Numbered from the stretch's first letter, positions 40,856 to 51,500 are shown. The stretch: 64,000 bases of DNA from Yinghuangia seranimata (GCF_029953285.1 NZ_JASAOI010000002.1:248001-312000); one strand, 5' to 3'. Notes: generated by a model from the sequence alone, not told the origin. Program-made: numbers and translations.

Positions 40856-41650
40856 TCAAGGCGCTTTCCTGCCTACGCGGGCGGTGCCGGCGGCCCTTGA
40901 GAACCCAGTCGTCTCCCAGGTCCGTCCGCCCGGCAGGACCGCGAACGCCTCGAAGCCGTCCAGGGTTTCGATCCATCCGCGGGCGGCGGGGCCCATCACG
41001 AAGGCGGCGGTCGCGTACGCGTCGGCGAGCGTGAGGCTCGGCCCCGTGACGGTCAGCGACGCGAGGTCGAGGGCGGGCCGGCCGGTGCGCGGGTCGACGA
41101 TGTGGTGGCCGCGCTCGGCGGTGCCGGAGGTGCCGACCGCGAAGTCGCCGCCGACGGCGACGGTCGCGAGACGACCGGCGCGGAGCGGGTCGGCGATGCC
41201 GACGCGCCACGGTCGGCCGGGCGCCGACTCACCGCGGGCGCGCAGGTCGCCGCCGCCGTTCACACAGGTGTTCGTGGCGCCCGCATCCGCGAGCAGACGG
41301 GACGCGTGTTCGATCGCCCAGCCCTTCACCAGCGCCGTCGGGTCCAGCGCACCCGCATAGGTGAGGCTGAAACAGCCACCGCTCACCTCCGCGACATCGG
41401 CGCACAGCCCCAGGACTTCGGCGACCTCGGGACCGGCGTCCGCCACGGCCAGCTCGCCGCGCCGGATGCGGCTGACCCGGCTGTCCGCGCGGTACGTGGA
41501 GAACTCCGCGTCGACGTGGTGCAGCCACGCGACGCCCTCGCGCACGGCCGCCCGGATCCGGTCGGTCGCACGGTCGCGGACGTCGAACGAGAACACCGTG
41601 CCCATCACGTGCTCGACATGGCGCAGCCCGCGCCCGGCGTCGTCAGCCAC
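40856..41650 (-). CDS. apbE: FAD:protein FMN transferase ApbE
   Basis: A 264-aa protein. VMGTVFSFDVRD and STYRADSRVSRIRRGE start the family, KGWAIEHASRLLADAGA and NGGGDLRARG follow, and SGTAERGHHIVDPRTGRPA ends the FAD-binding part. ApbE covalently attaches FMN to Thr in D/S-G-A-T motifs of extracytoplasmic proteins; a substrate is encoded directly upstream. GTG 41650 overlaps that gene by eight bases. There is no signal peptide, so the protein acts in the cytoplasm unless export is atypical. Confidence 0.87.
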   Translation of the reverse strand: MADDAGRGLRHVEHVMGTVFSFDVRDRATDRIRAAVREGVAWLHHVDAEFSTYRADSRVSRIRRGELAVADAGPEVAEVLGLCADVAEVSGGCFSLTYAGALDPTALVKGWAIEHASRLLADAGATNTCVNGGGDLRARGESAPGRPWRVGIADPLRAGRLATVAVGGDFAVGTSGTAERGHHIVDPRTGRPALDLASLTVTGPSLTLADAYATAAFVMGPAARGWIETLDGFEAFAVLPGGRTWETTGFSRAAGTARVGRKAP

Positions 41651-42092
41651 CGGCCTGGTCCAATGCGCTCTGGAGGGACTGGATATAGCCCTCGCTGGTG
41701 TACGTCGCGCCCGAGACGGCGTCGATCTCCGCGTTCTGCGCGCTGATCGCCTCCTGGGTGAGGCGGGGCAGCGCACGGCTGGAGATCTCGCGGTCGCGCC
41801 GGTCGGCGGTGGGGGACTGGAGCACCGTGACGCCGGTGATCTTCCCCTGGTCGAGCGTCACGGCGACCTGCACCGCGCCGTAGCGGGTGCTGACGGCGTC
41901 GCCGGTGAACGTGCCGGACGTCGACGCGCCGGTCCCGCCGGTCCCGCCGGCCCCCGCACCCGACGTGGTACCGGCGTCGGCGCGCGGCGCGGCCGGCGCG
42001 GCGGTCGGGACCGCGGCATGGTGCGGCTTCAGCGCCAGCAGCAGGACGACGGCCGCCACCAGCGAGGCGGTGCCCAGTGCGGCTCGGCTCAT
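41643..42092 (-). CDS. FMN-binding domain protein (covalently flavinylated)
   Basis: A 149-aa lipoprotein-less exported protein: an N-terminal hydrophobic segment (LGTASLVAAVVLLLALK), an Ala/Gly/Thr-rich linker (residues 28-60), then the FMN-binding domain with YGAVQVAVTLDQGKITGVTV and the flavinylation motif SGATYTS near residue 130. The Thr after SGA-x is the expected FMN acceptor. It lies between a ferric-reductase-like protein and ApbE. Confidence 0.87.
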   Translation of the reverse strand: MSRAALGTASLVAAVVLLLALKPHHAAVPTAAPAAPRADAGTTSGAGAGGTGGTGASTSGTFTGDAVSTRYGAVQVAVTLDQGKITGVTVLQSPTADRRDREISSRALPRLTQEAISAQNAEIDAVSGATYTSEGYIQSLQSALDQAGG

Positions 42093-42158
42093 GGAGCGGC
42101 TCCTTTCGTGAGATCCGTGAGACCCGTGAGGTCGTCGGGTGCGGAGGACAGGCGCCCG

Positions 42159-43520
42159 TCAGAACGCGAAGGACTCGTGGTGGATGCGGTGCCCCGGCAC
42201 CCCGCACGCGCGCAGCCCCTCGACGGCGGCGGCCGTCATCCCGGGCGGCCCGCACACGTACACGTCGTGCTCCGCCGCGTCCGGCACGAGCCGCAGCAGC
42301 TCGGACGGCGAGAACGGGTCCGCGCGCACGTCGGCGTCGAGCACGTAGCGCACGGCCGTGCCCCGCGCCGCCGCGATCGCGTCCAGCTCCCCGCGCAGCG
42401 CCAGGTCCTCGACGCGCCGCGCCCGGTAGACCAGGGTGACCCGGCCCGGCAGCGTCTCGAACAGCGCGCGCAGCGGCGTGATACCGACGCCGCCCGCGAT
42501 CAGCAGCACCTTGTCGCGGGTCTGCCGGCTCGGCGTCAGCGCGCCGTACGGCCCCTCCGCCCACACCCGGGTGCCCGGCGCGAGCCGCGCCAGCGCCGCA
42601 CTGTGCCCGCCGGCCGCCTTGACCGTGATGCGCAGCCCCTGCGGATGCGCGGGCGCCGAGAGCGAGTACGGGTTGGCCGCCCACCACAGCCCGGGCGCCA
42701 GGAACCGCCAGCGGAAGAACTGCCCCGGCAGCGCCTGGAGTTCCTCCATGTGCCGACCCGTGACGTACACCGACACCACCCCCGGCGCCTCGGCACGCAC
42801 CCCGGCCACGCGCAGCCGGTGGCGGAGCGCGCGGCGTACGGGCACCGTGAACCGGTACCAGACCAGCAGCAGCGCGACGCCCACGTACAGCGCGTACCAG
42901 GCGAACGTGGCCGCCTCGTTCCCGACGAAGTCCGCGCCGTTGGACAGCTGGTGGAAGAACGCCAGGAAGACCGCGAGATAGGTGGCGAAGTGCAGGACGT
43001 GCCAGACCTCGTACGGCATCCTGGCCCGGGCCGCGCGCGCGGAGACGACCGCGGTGCCGACCAGGAGGAGGAACCCGACCGTGCCCTTGAGCAGGTCGGG
43101 GTAGTGGAAGACCAGGTCCCCGGTCTCGTCGACCACCCCCGTGTGGTCGGTCAGCGAGTAGCCCGCGATGACCAGCGCGACGTGCGCGGCCGCGAGCGAG
43201 ATCGTGTACCGGCCGCCGACCGCGTGCCAGCGGGCCAGCCGGTCGGACCCGACGTGCCGGTCGAGCACGGGCACCCGGGCCATCAGCGCCAGCAGCACCG
43301 CGCACGCGTATCCCGCCAGCAGCCCGGTGATGCGGCCCGCCCCGGTCAGCCACCCGGCCGGCCCGACCACCGCGGCCGTGTCGCGCCACCACAGCGCGAC
43401 CACCGCCCCGGCGCCGGCCCAGATCGCGGCCTGCGAGGCGCCGACCACCAGGCGCGCGGGTATGCGGGCGGGCGGGGTCGGGACCGTGGTGGTCCGGTGC
43501 CCGTACGCGGTCGTGGCCAC
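42159..43520 (-). CDS. Ferric reductase-like membrane flavocytochrome
   Basis: A 453-aa protein. The N-terminal six-helix part (residues 20-210) has paired histidines expected to hold two haems: RWHAVGGRYTISLAAAHVAL and YEVWHVLHFATYLAVFLAFF. The C-terminal FNR-like part (225-450) has an FAD motif (PGQFFRWRFL, ANPYSLSAP), NADH loop (LLIAGGVGITPLRALFE) and CGPPGM. It can move electrons from NAD(P)H across the membrane to the flavinylated partner. GTG 43520 follows GAGAGGGGG. Confidence 0.87.
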   Translation of the reverse strand: MATTAYGHRTTTVPTPPARIPARLVVGASQAAIWAGAGAVVALWWRDTAAVVGPAGWLTGAGRITGLLAGYACAVLLALMARVPVLDRHVGSDRLARWHAVGGRYTISLAAAHVALVIAGYSLTDHTGVVDETGDLVFHYPDLLKGTVGFLLLVGTAVVSARAARARMPYEVWHVLHFATYLAVFLAFFHQLSNGADFVGNEAATFAWYALYVGVALLLVWYRFTVPVRRALRHRLRVAGVRAEAPGVVSVYVTGRHMEELQALPGQFFRWRFLAPGLWWAANPYSLSAPAHPQGLRITVKAAGGHSAALARLAPGTRVWAEGPYGALTPSRQTRDKVLLIAGGVGITPLRALFETLPGRVTLVYRARRVEDLALRGELDAIAAARGTAVRYVLDADVRADPFSPSELLRLVPDAAEHDVYVCGPPGMTAAAVEGLRACGVPGHRIHHESFAF

Positions 43521-43651
43521 GGCTCGGCCCCCTCTCGGTTGTCCAGGTCGGACGAAAGCTCTGGATGAGCTGTCAGCCTGGCAAGCCAACCTCTGAGGAC
43601 CGTACGAGCCGCATGAGAATTTCGTGAGACAACGCCGGGAATCCGGCGGAC

Positions 43652-45229
43652 TCAGCCGACGGGCACGCCCGTGACCGCCGCCAGGGCGTGTTCGAGCACG
43701 CCGTCGTCAGCCGGACGGTCGGTCCAGCGCGCGGCGATGTGGCCGTCCGGGCGGACGAGGAGGGCCCCCGTCCAGCCGAGGCGGCACAGCGCCATGTGCT
43801 CCTCCGGGAGGCGCTCGAGGCGGAGCGGCCACGGCCCGCCCGACCGCGGTTCCCAGCGCTTGGGATCGGGGGTGAGCACGGTGAACCACTCGCCGCACGC
43901 GTCGAGGGTGGAGCGGTACCCGGTGAGCCACGCGTGCGGCATGCGGTGCCCCGGCTCGGGGACCGGGATGTAGTCGGTGCCGTCGCCGGACCGCTCGGGC
44001 GCGGCCGCGCCGCCGTCGGCGAGGACCGCGTCGGAGTCGTACGCCACCCCGAGCACCAGGCCCAGCTGGGCGAAGTAGCGTTCCGTCCACGGGAGGTCGA
44101 TCGGGGCGTCGGCGCCGCCGTCGGCCTCCAACTGCTCGCGGCGCCGCGTCTGGACCTCCACCACCAGCTTCGTGTTGGCCACCGTCTGCCGGAGCGTCTC
44201 GAGGGCGACCGGCATCCGCTCCGGCTCGTACGTGTCCAGAAGACGCGGCCCGGCCCACCCGTGCAGGACGCCCGCGAGCTTCCAGCACAGGTTGTGCACG
44301 TCGGCGACGCCCGCGTTCATCCCGAGGCCGCCGATGATCGGGACCGCGTGCGCGGCGTCCCCGGCCAGCAGGACCCGGCCGCCGCGGAACCGGTCCGCGA
44401 CGAACGCGTTCATCACCCAGTGCTGGACCCGCAGCACGTCGGCGCCGACGTCCGCGAACGGGCGGCCGAGCGCGCGCGAGACGAGGTCGTCCCAGCCGTC
44501 GCGCGTGGCGGCGTCCTCGGGTGTGGGGCCCAGCCAGGCCCAGCCGCCCTCGGGGTAGAGCGGCATGAGGGTTCCGTGCGCGGTCAGGTACACGCCCGCG
44601 GGCTCCCGGCCGCGCCGGCCGTCGAGGTCGGCGTCGAACACGACGGTCGTGAAACCGCCCAGCTCTCCCGGCCCGGTGACGCCGATCCCGAGCAGGTCGC
44701 GGACCGTCGAGTGCGCGCCGTCGGCGGCCAGCACGTACCGGGCGCGGACCTGCGTCTCCGCCCCGCTGTCGCGGTCGACCAGCCGTGCCACGACCCCGTC
44801 GGCGTCCTCGGCGAGGCCGACCAGCTCGACCCCGAACCGCAGCGGCGCGTCCGACGCGGCGAGCAGCATGGGCTCCAGCCGGTCCTGTGAGGTGACGACG
44901 CCGGTCACCGGGCTCTCGGGGACCGGGTCGTGGACCCCGACCATCGCCGCGGTGGCGAAGTCCCGGTCGTGCAGCGTGTCGCGGAAGCGGATCCGGCCGT
45001 ACTCGGGGGCGAACGCGGCGTCCGCGACCACGGCGCCGAGCCCGAGGTGCCGGAAGACCTCCATCGAACGCACGTTGACCAGCCGCGAGCGCGGGAACGG
45101 CGACAGCTCCCGGTGCTTCTCGACCAGGACCGTCCGCACGCCCCAGCGCCTCAGCAGCGCGCGGGCGGTGAGCCCGACGGGCCCACCGCCGACGATCAGC
45201 ACCGGCACGTCGTCGTCGGGCACGGGCAT
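43652..45229 (-). CDS. FAD-dependent monooxygenase (PheA/TfdB, polyketide hydroxylase type)
   Basis: A 525-aa class A flavoprotein monooxygenase. VLIVGGGPVGLTARALLRRW is the FAD GxGxxG, ARYVLAADGAHSTVRDLLGI the DG motif and RVLLAGDAAHAVPIIGGLGM the GD motif. The C-terminal thioredoxin-like domain (from about residue 430) is present but short. Relatives hydroxylate phenols or aromatic polyketides. ATG 45229 is chosen from AAGGA eight bases upstream. No other aromatic or polyketide gene flanks it. Confidence 0.87.
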   Translation of the reverse strand: MPVPDDDVPVLIVGGGPVGLTARALLRRWGVRTVLVEKHRELSPFPRSRLVNVRSMEVFRHLGLGAVVADAAFAPEYGRIRFRDTLHDRDFATAAMVGVHDPVPESPVTGVVTSQDRLEPMLLAASDAPLRFGVELVGLAEDADGVVARLVDRDSGAETQVRARYVLAADGAHSTVRDLLGIGVTGPGELGGFTTVVFDADLDGRRGREPAGVYLTAHGTLMPLYPEGGWAWLGPTPEDAATRDGWDDLVSRALGRPFADVGADVLRVQHWVMNAFVADRFRGGRVLLAGDAAHAVPIIGGLGMNAGVADVHNLCWKLAGVLHGWAGPRLLDTYEPERMPVALETLRQTVANTKLVVEVQTRRREQLEADGGADAPIDLPWTERYFAQLGLVLGVAYDSDAVLADGGAAAPERSGDGTDYIPVPEPGHRMPHAWLTGYRSTLDACGEWFTVLTPDPKRWEPRSGGPWPLRLERLPEEHMALCRLGWTGALLVRPDGHIAARWTDRPADDGVLEHALAAVTGVPVG

Positions 45230-45533
45230 ATCGAGATCCTTTTCGTTCGCCTTGCGTCGTCTTTTCCGGCATTCGAATTCGGCCATCTTCACGTGCCTTA
45301 CGGCGGGTCCCCGGAAGGCGCACCGCGCGGCGTCCGACGAAGGGCCGAAACCAGCCAAACAGCGGCGGGGAGATCTGCCCGTACGGCGTCGCAAAGCGCC
45401 GTGCCGGATCAGCTGTTTCCCAGGAACTCGGGTCTGGTGTTCGGTATTTGCTCGGGTCTATGGTCCGCCTGGGGGAATTCGCGGCAGACGCCGCCTGGGG
45501 GGAAGTCGAGCAACGACGTCCGGGGGGACAACC
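45230..45533. other. Divergent promoter region of the monooxygenase and the giant-protein cassette
   Basis: 304 bases, more AT-rich than the coding sequence around it. Direct repeats CCGCCTGGGGGAA (45465-45477) and CCGCCTGGGGGGAA (45491-45504) stand 26 bases apart just before the MBL gene. TATGGT (45459-45464) may be a -10 hexamer. No gene is visible. Confidence 0.4.
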
Positions 45534-47096
45534 ATGCCCGACAGCGCAAGCCTGGAGATCCATCACATCAACGTGAGCCAGGGCGACTCGGTCCTGATCG
45601 TCATTCGTGATCTGGACGAGGTGGAGAAGCTCCTGCCACCGGGCTCCGTCCCGGACGATCCGATCGACTACGTGCCCGAGGCGATCCGCCTGAAGCGCGA
45701 CATGTCCGGGACCGTGAAGAAGGCCCTGCTCATCGACGCCGGCGACACACAGTTCGGCGGCGACGTCGTCGGCTACCTGAAGCAGCACGGGGTGGTGGCC
45801 GGGTTCGGCTACCAGCCCCTGCTGGAGGTCCTGATCAGCCATCCGCACCAGGACCACATGGCCGGCATACGCAGCATCTTCAAGCAGCGGGTCGACCCGG
45901 CGAAGGGCCGGAAGGTCACCTACGTCGACTACATGCGGCCCGCCGTGCTCTACAAGGAGCTGCCGCACAAAGACACCGACCCGACGTCCAAGACCTGGAA
46001 ACTGCTGGTGGAGGACATCGACAAGGCCACGACCGCCAAGCCGGGCACCAAGCTGGTGCACGTGCTCAAGGGCGGGCGCGCCGACTCCCGCAATCCGACG
46101 AAGATCAACCTCGGGAAGATCAACGGAATTTCGGTGGACCTGACGCTGATCGCCTCGGGTCAGGGCGTCCACAACGCGCAGACGGGCACGATCAAGGAAA
46201 TAGCGACGGTCGGCGCGCAGACATCCACATCCACCAAGGGGAAGAAACGCAAGAAGGGCGGGAAGACCAAGGTCGACCAGAACGACCGGTCGATCGTGGG
46301 CGTCCTGCAATACGGCTCGTTCCGCTACTTCCTCGGCGGCGACATCGCCGGCAACGGCGGCGCGGCGGGCGGAAACTTCCTCGACTGCGCCGTGGACACG
46401 TCGAAGAAGAAGAGCTACTCGCAGCACGCGAATGTGGAAACGGACCTCGGCGAAGCGCTCGAAGCGTCCTTCCCGAAGACCAAGCTCGTCCCCGACACGG
46501 TCACCCCGACGGACCCCAAGGCCCCCAAGGCCCCCAAGCGCCTCATCTATCCGCCGGGCGAGCCGATCTTCCTCCACAACGGCTACGCCACGGTGATGAA
46601 GGCCAACCACCACGCGAGCTCGTCGAGTTGCGACATCCACCTGTTCGGGACACTGCGCCCGCTGCTGTTCATCGTCAACTCCGGCGTGAAGTCCCGGCCG
46701 CACGGCCACCCCACGAAGGAGACGATCAACCGGGCCACCGCGAGCCACACCGCCAAGTGGCAGCTGCGCGACGGCACGACGATGGTGGACAACACCGTGG
46801 CGCAGGTCTATGTCACCGAGTGCGCGGAGACCTACCACGGCGGGGAGTTCGACACGGACCTCTACGACGGCAAGATCATCGGCGACATCGTGGTCCGCCC
46901 CGTCGACGGGACCGTGACCGCCTGCCAGGACGCGATCGAGTCCGGGACGAAGCTGCGGGTGCAGGTGTACGGCACCGGAAAGCAGACCGCGCGCTTCTCG
47001 AACCGCAACGCGCTGCGCGACCTCGACGCCCGGGACGTCAACGCGTCCGGGAGCACGTACCCGATGGGGCCCTGGGAGCACGAGGACACGCACTAG
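45534..47096 (+). CDS. Metallo-beta-lactamase-fold protein, ComEC/Rec2 C-terminal domain-like
   Basis: A 520-aa soluble protein without ComEC's membrane helices. The MBL metal motif is H103-P-H105-Q-D107-H108 (SHPHQDHMAG). Other ligands are likely in FLGGDIAGNG (Asp) and KANHHASSSS (His). The opening LEIHHINVSQGDSVLIVIRD and LLIDAGDTQFGG are the 'D-x-G-x-G-D-s' region of ComEC-like hydrolases. A Lys-rich insert (about residues 228-248) interrupts the domain, and about 80 residues after the MBL core are unique. It probably hydrolyses a phosphodiester or nucleotide. Three genes follow one another: this one, an unknown and the giant protein. Confidence 0.78.
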   Translation: MPDSASLEIHHINVSQGDSVLIVIRDLDEVEKLLPPGSVPDDPIDYVPEAIRLKRDMSGTVKKALLIDAGDTQFGGDVVGYLKQHGVVAGFGYQPLLEVLISHPHQDHMAGIRSIFKQRVDPAKGRKVTYVDYMRPAVLYKELPHKDTDPTSKTWKLLVEDIDKATTAKPGTKLVHVLKGGRADSRNPTKINLGKINGISVDLTLIASGQGVHNAQTGTIKEIATVGAQTSTSTKGKKRKKGGKTKVDQNDRSIVGVLQYGSFRYFLGGDIAGNGGAAGGNFLDCAVDTSKKKSYSQHANVETDLGEALEASFPKTKLVPDTVTPTDPKAPKAPKRLIYPPGEPIFLHNGYATVMKANHHASSSSCDIHLFGTLRPLLFIVNSGVKSRPHGHPTKETINRATASHTAKWQLRDGTTMVDNTVAQVYVTECAETYHGGEFDTDLYDGKIIGDIVVRPVDGTVTACQDAIESGTKLRVQVYGTGKQTARFSNRNALRDLDARDVNASGSTYPMGPWEHEDTH

Positions 47097-47143
47097 TGGG
47101 ACACGCGGCGCGTGCCACACGGCACGCGCCATAGGGGGGAACG

Positions 47144-48568
47144 ATGGCAGTCACCGTGTCCGACACGCAGGTGGACGGGCAGTACATGCTCGCGGGCACC
47201 GCCCGCGGTTCGACCGCCTTGGCGCCGCTCGGCCGCTGGTACAAGCAGGTCGGCGCGCACTGGTTCGGAGTGGACGACCGGTTCGCCGATCCGGTGGTGG
47301 TCCGGGCCTACTACGACCCGACGCTCGACACCAAGGCCCGGACCGAGTTGGCGAAAGGGGCGCACGGCCTCCCGGGCAGCCCGGGCGACCGCAGCGTCCA
47401 GCACATCGGCTACATGCAGTTCACGGCGATCGAGTTCCTGGGTGTCCCGATCCCGCCGAAGGAGTTCGGCGGGCGGTTCGCCGAGCGCCAGCCGTACATG
47501 GCCGGCAAGCGCTTCGAGACGCTCGACTTCATGGGCCCGTCGGACGCCGGGGCGCGCAACATCTTCATGCCGTACTACCCGTACAACGCGATGCTGACGG
47601 ACACCACCATCACGCCCCTCAATTCGAACGTGCGCTTCTACCAGCAGCCGCTCACCAACGGATCGCTCTTCTGCCCGTCGGTCATCGGCACAGGCCAGTC
47701 CCTCGTCGCGTCCCTGGCCGCGGAGGTCTCCGTCGGGATGGTCACCAAGGAACAGGTCGACGACGCCCTCAAGGGCCTCGCCCCGGTCCTGGTCTTCACG
47801 CGCAGCGGCGACGAGGCCCTCCTCGAGGGGTACCGCGCCGCGCTGACCCGCCTGGAGACCGAGCCCCTGACGGGACAGACCACGGCCTGGCTGGCCGGCC
47901 TGGACGAGTCGAAGGTCACCGCGCAGGTCATCGGCGACTACGTGCTGCTCGGCCTGCCCGACCCGGAGGACCTCGGGGACACCGTGGTCGTCCGCACCTT
48001 CCCGACCAGCACGGACGTCGAGGTGTACGTGATCTCCGGCTACGACGCCGCGGACCTGGACGCCGAAGCCGCCCGCGACACGCTGTGGCGGCTCAAGTCG
48101 TACCTCCTCGACAACAACCTCACGCCCGCGTCCCGGCGGGACCTCGACCCGCCGACCGGCCGCGGCGCGAGCGGCCTCAACCGCGCGCCGTACCTCCTGA
48201 ACGCCGGCCCCGCCATCGAGATCAAGTACTGGTCGATGCCCGTCTCCCTGCGCTACGGGCGGCACAGCCGCGACCTGTCCACCGGGACGATGCTCCCCGG
48301 CATCCAGTGGTCGGCGCTGCTCGACTACGACGAGGACACCGGCCTGATCACGGTCTCCGCCATCCGCGAGCCCGTCGCGGCCGACGCCTTCCCCCTGCTG
48401 CCCGTCCTCAACCGCTACAACGAGGCGCGCCAGGAACTGGGCGGCGGCAGCATCGACACCTCCAACTTCACCAAGGCCGCGATGAAGCGCGAGCAGTTCA
48501 CCACCGCGGCGCGGCTCCGCTTCGTCGACAAGGACGGCCGGGACGTCGCGGCCGGCCAGGACGACTGA
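47144..48568 (+). CDS. 474-aa protein of unknown family in the giant-protein cassette
   Basis: A soluble, mixed alpha/beta protein with no signal peptide or membrane segment. Notable blocks: YMLAGTARGSTALAPLGRWY, ETLDFMGPSDAGARNIFMPY, WSALLDYDEDTGLITVSAIR. The middle, EVSVGMVTKEQVDDALKGLA, is helical. The start ATG 47144 is preceded by GGGGGAAC. It lies 47 bases after the MBL gene and 23 bases before the giant gene, so it is probably co-expressed and may interact with the giant protein. I do not recognise the family. Confidence 0.6.
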   Translation: MAVTVSDTQVDGQYMLAGTARGSTALAPLGRWYKQVGAHWFGVDDRFADPVVVRAYYDPTLDTKARTELAKGAHGLPGSPGDRSVQHIGYMQFTAIEFLGVPIPPKEFGGRFAERQPYMAGKRFETLDFMGPSDAGARNIFMPYYPYNAMLTDTTITPLNSNVRFYQQPLTNGSLFCPSVIGTGQSLVASLAAEVSVGMVTKEQVDDALKGLAPVLVFTRSGDEALLEGYRAALTRLETEPLTGQTTAWLAGLDESKVTAQVIGDYVLLGLPDPEDLGDTVVVRTFPTSTDVEVYVISGYDAADLDAEAARDTLWRLKSYLLDNNLTPASRRDLDPPTGRGASGLNRAPYLLNAGPAIEIKYWSMPVSLRYGRHSRDLSTGTMLPGIQWSALLDYDEDTGLITVSAIREPVAADAFPLLPVLNRYNEARQELGGGSIDTSNFTKAAMKREQFTTAARLRFVDKDGRDVAAGQDD

Positions 48569-48591
48569 CCCCGACCCGAGGGACGGCACGC

Positions 48592-51500
48592 ATGCCCAGC
48601 GAACTGCAGCCCACGGTCACCCTCACGCTCTCCGGGACCACGGTCACCGCGTCCTGGCCGCCGGTCGAAGGCGCCGCCGGCTACCGCGTCGACGTCTCCG
48701 GCAGCGAGCCGGTGGACGTCACCGAACCGCGGTACGAGTTCACCGGCGAACCCGGACTCGGCTACACCGTGACGGTGACCGCCTTAGGCCCGCCGAGCGA
48801 GCCGGCGACCATCGAAGTCCCCTCCGGCGCACAGGTGTTGTCGGCGCTGCGCGACCGGATGATCGCCGCCGAGGTCGACTCGGTCTACCCGCTCGACGAG
48901 ACCGTCTTCCTCGCCGACCAGGACGCCGTCCGGGTCGCGCTGGAGACCGCGCTCGCCCAGTCCGGACTGACGGTCACCTCCGAGACCGCGCCCGAACTGA
49001 CCGACGGCGCCTTGGTGCTCACCGGTACCTCGGCCGCGCTCACCGACGACCCGGCCACCGTCGTCACCCTGGTCTTCACGGTCTCCGGAGCGGACGTGCT
49101 CCAGGCCACCTGGACCGCGGTGCCGCCCGAACCCTGGAACCTCGCCGACGCGTTCCCCGTGCTCGGCGGCACCGCGCTCGAGTACGTGCCCATGGCCGGT
49201 CCCAGATTCGCCGCGACCACCTTCGCGCACCCGGACGAGGCCTTCCCGTTCCCGTTGGAGCCCGGCCTGTCGTTCCACGCGACGACGACCGTCCAGAGCG
49301 ACCTGAGGCCCGCGGGCACCGGCACCGCCACCGCGCGCTCCACCGGTATCGGCGGCCCGCTCACCGTCACCGCGGACGCCGTCCCGGAGTTCGCCTGGAC
49401 CGCCCCGGAGACGCTCGAACCGCTGACCGCGTCCCGCGTCGGCCAGGACGCGCTGACCTTCGACGACGGCGTCATCGCCCTCGGCTACGCCCCGGACGGC
49501 ACCGAGACGCTCACCATCACCGGCCGGCTGCCCTTCGGCGCCGCCACCGTCGACCTGCCCACCCCGCTCACCCCGGAACTCACCCTGCGCGCCGCCGATC
49601 CGGCGATCGACGGCACCACCGTCACCAGCGTGCTGGACGGCTCGGGCGTCACGGACGTGTTCGGCACCACACTGCCCACCACTCTCCTCGACCTGGCCGG
49701 AGTGCGGCCGAGTGAATGGACGATGGACTTCGCCCCCGACGGCCTGGGAGCGACCAGCACCTCCGTCACCTTCTCCGCGGGCCCCTGGACGCTCGTCTCC
49801 GACCCCGAGTCCACCGACCCGGAGCCCGTCCTCGCGCTCACCGACCTCGAACTGCGACTCACGGTGCTCCGCGCACCCGGCCCGGCGTCCCCGGACCCGC
49901 AGATCTCCTACGGCGGCGAACTGCGTGGCACGCTGAAACTGGGCGAGGGGCGGTACGCGGTGACGGCCGGCATCCCGCCGTCCGGCCCGTGGTACCTGAC
50001 GATCACCGACACAGGCACCGTCCCGACGCTGACCGTGCTGGCGGGCCTCGCCGGGCTCTCGGACGACGACGTGACCGGCGTGCTGCCGTCCACCCTCCTC
50101 GACCTGGGGGAGTCGTTCACCCTCAGCCGCGTCGGCGTGCTCGTCGACCCCGACGAGCAGACGCTGAGCGAAGTGGCGTTCACCATCGCGCAGACCGCGC
50201 CGTGGCCCCTGGTCGGCGGCCTGCTGACGGTGTCCGACTGGACCGTCGACCTGGAGATCGCCCAGGGCAAGGAAGGCTGGGGCACCTCCGGGGAGCTCGC
50301 CGGCACCGTCCAGCTCGCGGCCGGCGACGCCCACACCGCGGTCGCGATCCGCCTGCCGGTCCCGATCGGCGAGGACACCCTGTGGACGCTGTCCCTGACC
50401 GAGCCGGTCGAGATCCCCACCATCGGCCAGGTGCTGGCACTGCTCGGCACCGACCCGGCCGCGCTGCCCGTCGGCATCACCAGCCTCGGCGGGCTCGAAC
50501 TCAGCCTGTTCACCGTGTCCGTCGACCCCGGCGCCGCCACGCTGGAGCATGTCGCCTTCGGCTTCTCGCAGTCCACCGACTGGGACATCATCCCCGGACA
50601 GCTGTCGGTCAGCGGCCTCAACGCCGCCTTCGCGCTCCACACCGGGACCGACCCGGTCGGCGTCACCGGCACGCTGCGCGGTGACCTGATCCTGTGCGGC
50701 AGCGCCGTCGACATCAGCGTCGTCAAGAACGAGCCCGAGGGCGACTGGCTCGTCTACGCCGCCGACGAGGACTTCGTCTTCGTCGACGCGTTCGCCGACC
50801 TCGACGCTTGGCTGTCCGGCGGCGACGCCGAGGCGGCGCTGCCCGGCACACTCCCGCTGAGCGACGGTTTCGAGGTCGGCCAGGTGTCGCTCGTCTTCGC
50901 CGGCGACGCCGGAGGTGCGCTCACGCGGTTCGGCTTCTCCGTCTTCGTCGACGACCTGTGGCCGATCCTGGACGACTACCTCAAGCTCAGCGACATCGCC
51001 GCGAGCCTGCGGATGCCCTACCCGGTGGTCGCCGCGGACGTCGTCGGCACCGTGTCCGCGGTCCTGACACTCGGCGGTGTGGCCATCGCGGTCGAGGCCG
51101 CCAAGCCGGACACCGGAAGCCACTGGGAGTTCGCGGGCTCGCTGCTGCGCGGCGTCACCTTCGACCTGGCGAAGGCCGCCGCGGATCTCAGCGAGGCCGT
51201 CCCCGTGCTGCCGACCGACGCCGTGACCTACGGGCTCCCCGCGTCGATCACCATCACCGAGGCCAGCGTGCGGGCCGTGCCCGACACCGGGTTCGTGCAC
51301 GTCAAGGGCGGCGCCGAGTTCGACTGGGAGATCACGCTCGGCACGGCCGAACTCGCCGTGAAGTCCATCGGCGGCGTCCTCGACGTCCCGGCCGGCGGCG
51401 GCCCGGTCGCCGCGAAGGTGATCGGGAACCTCGAGTTCGCGGGCCTGGACGTCGAACTCGGCCTCGCCCTCGGCGGCGCCGACGACAAGACCGTCCTCAC

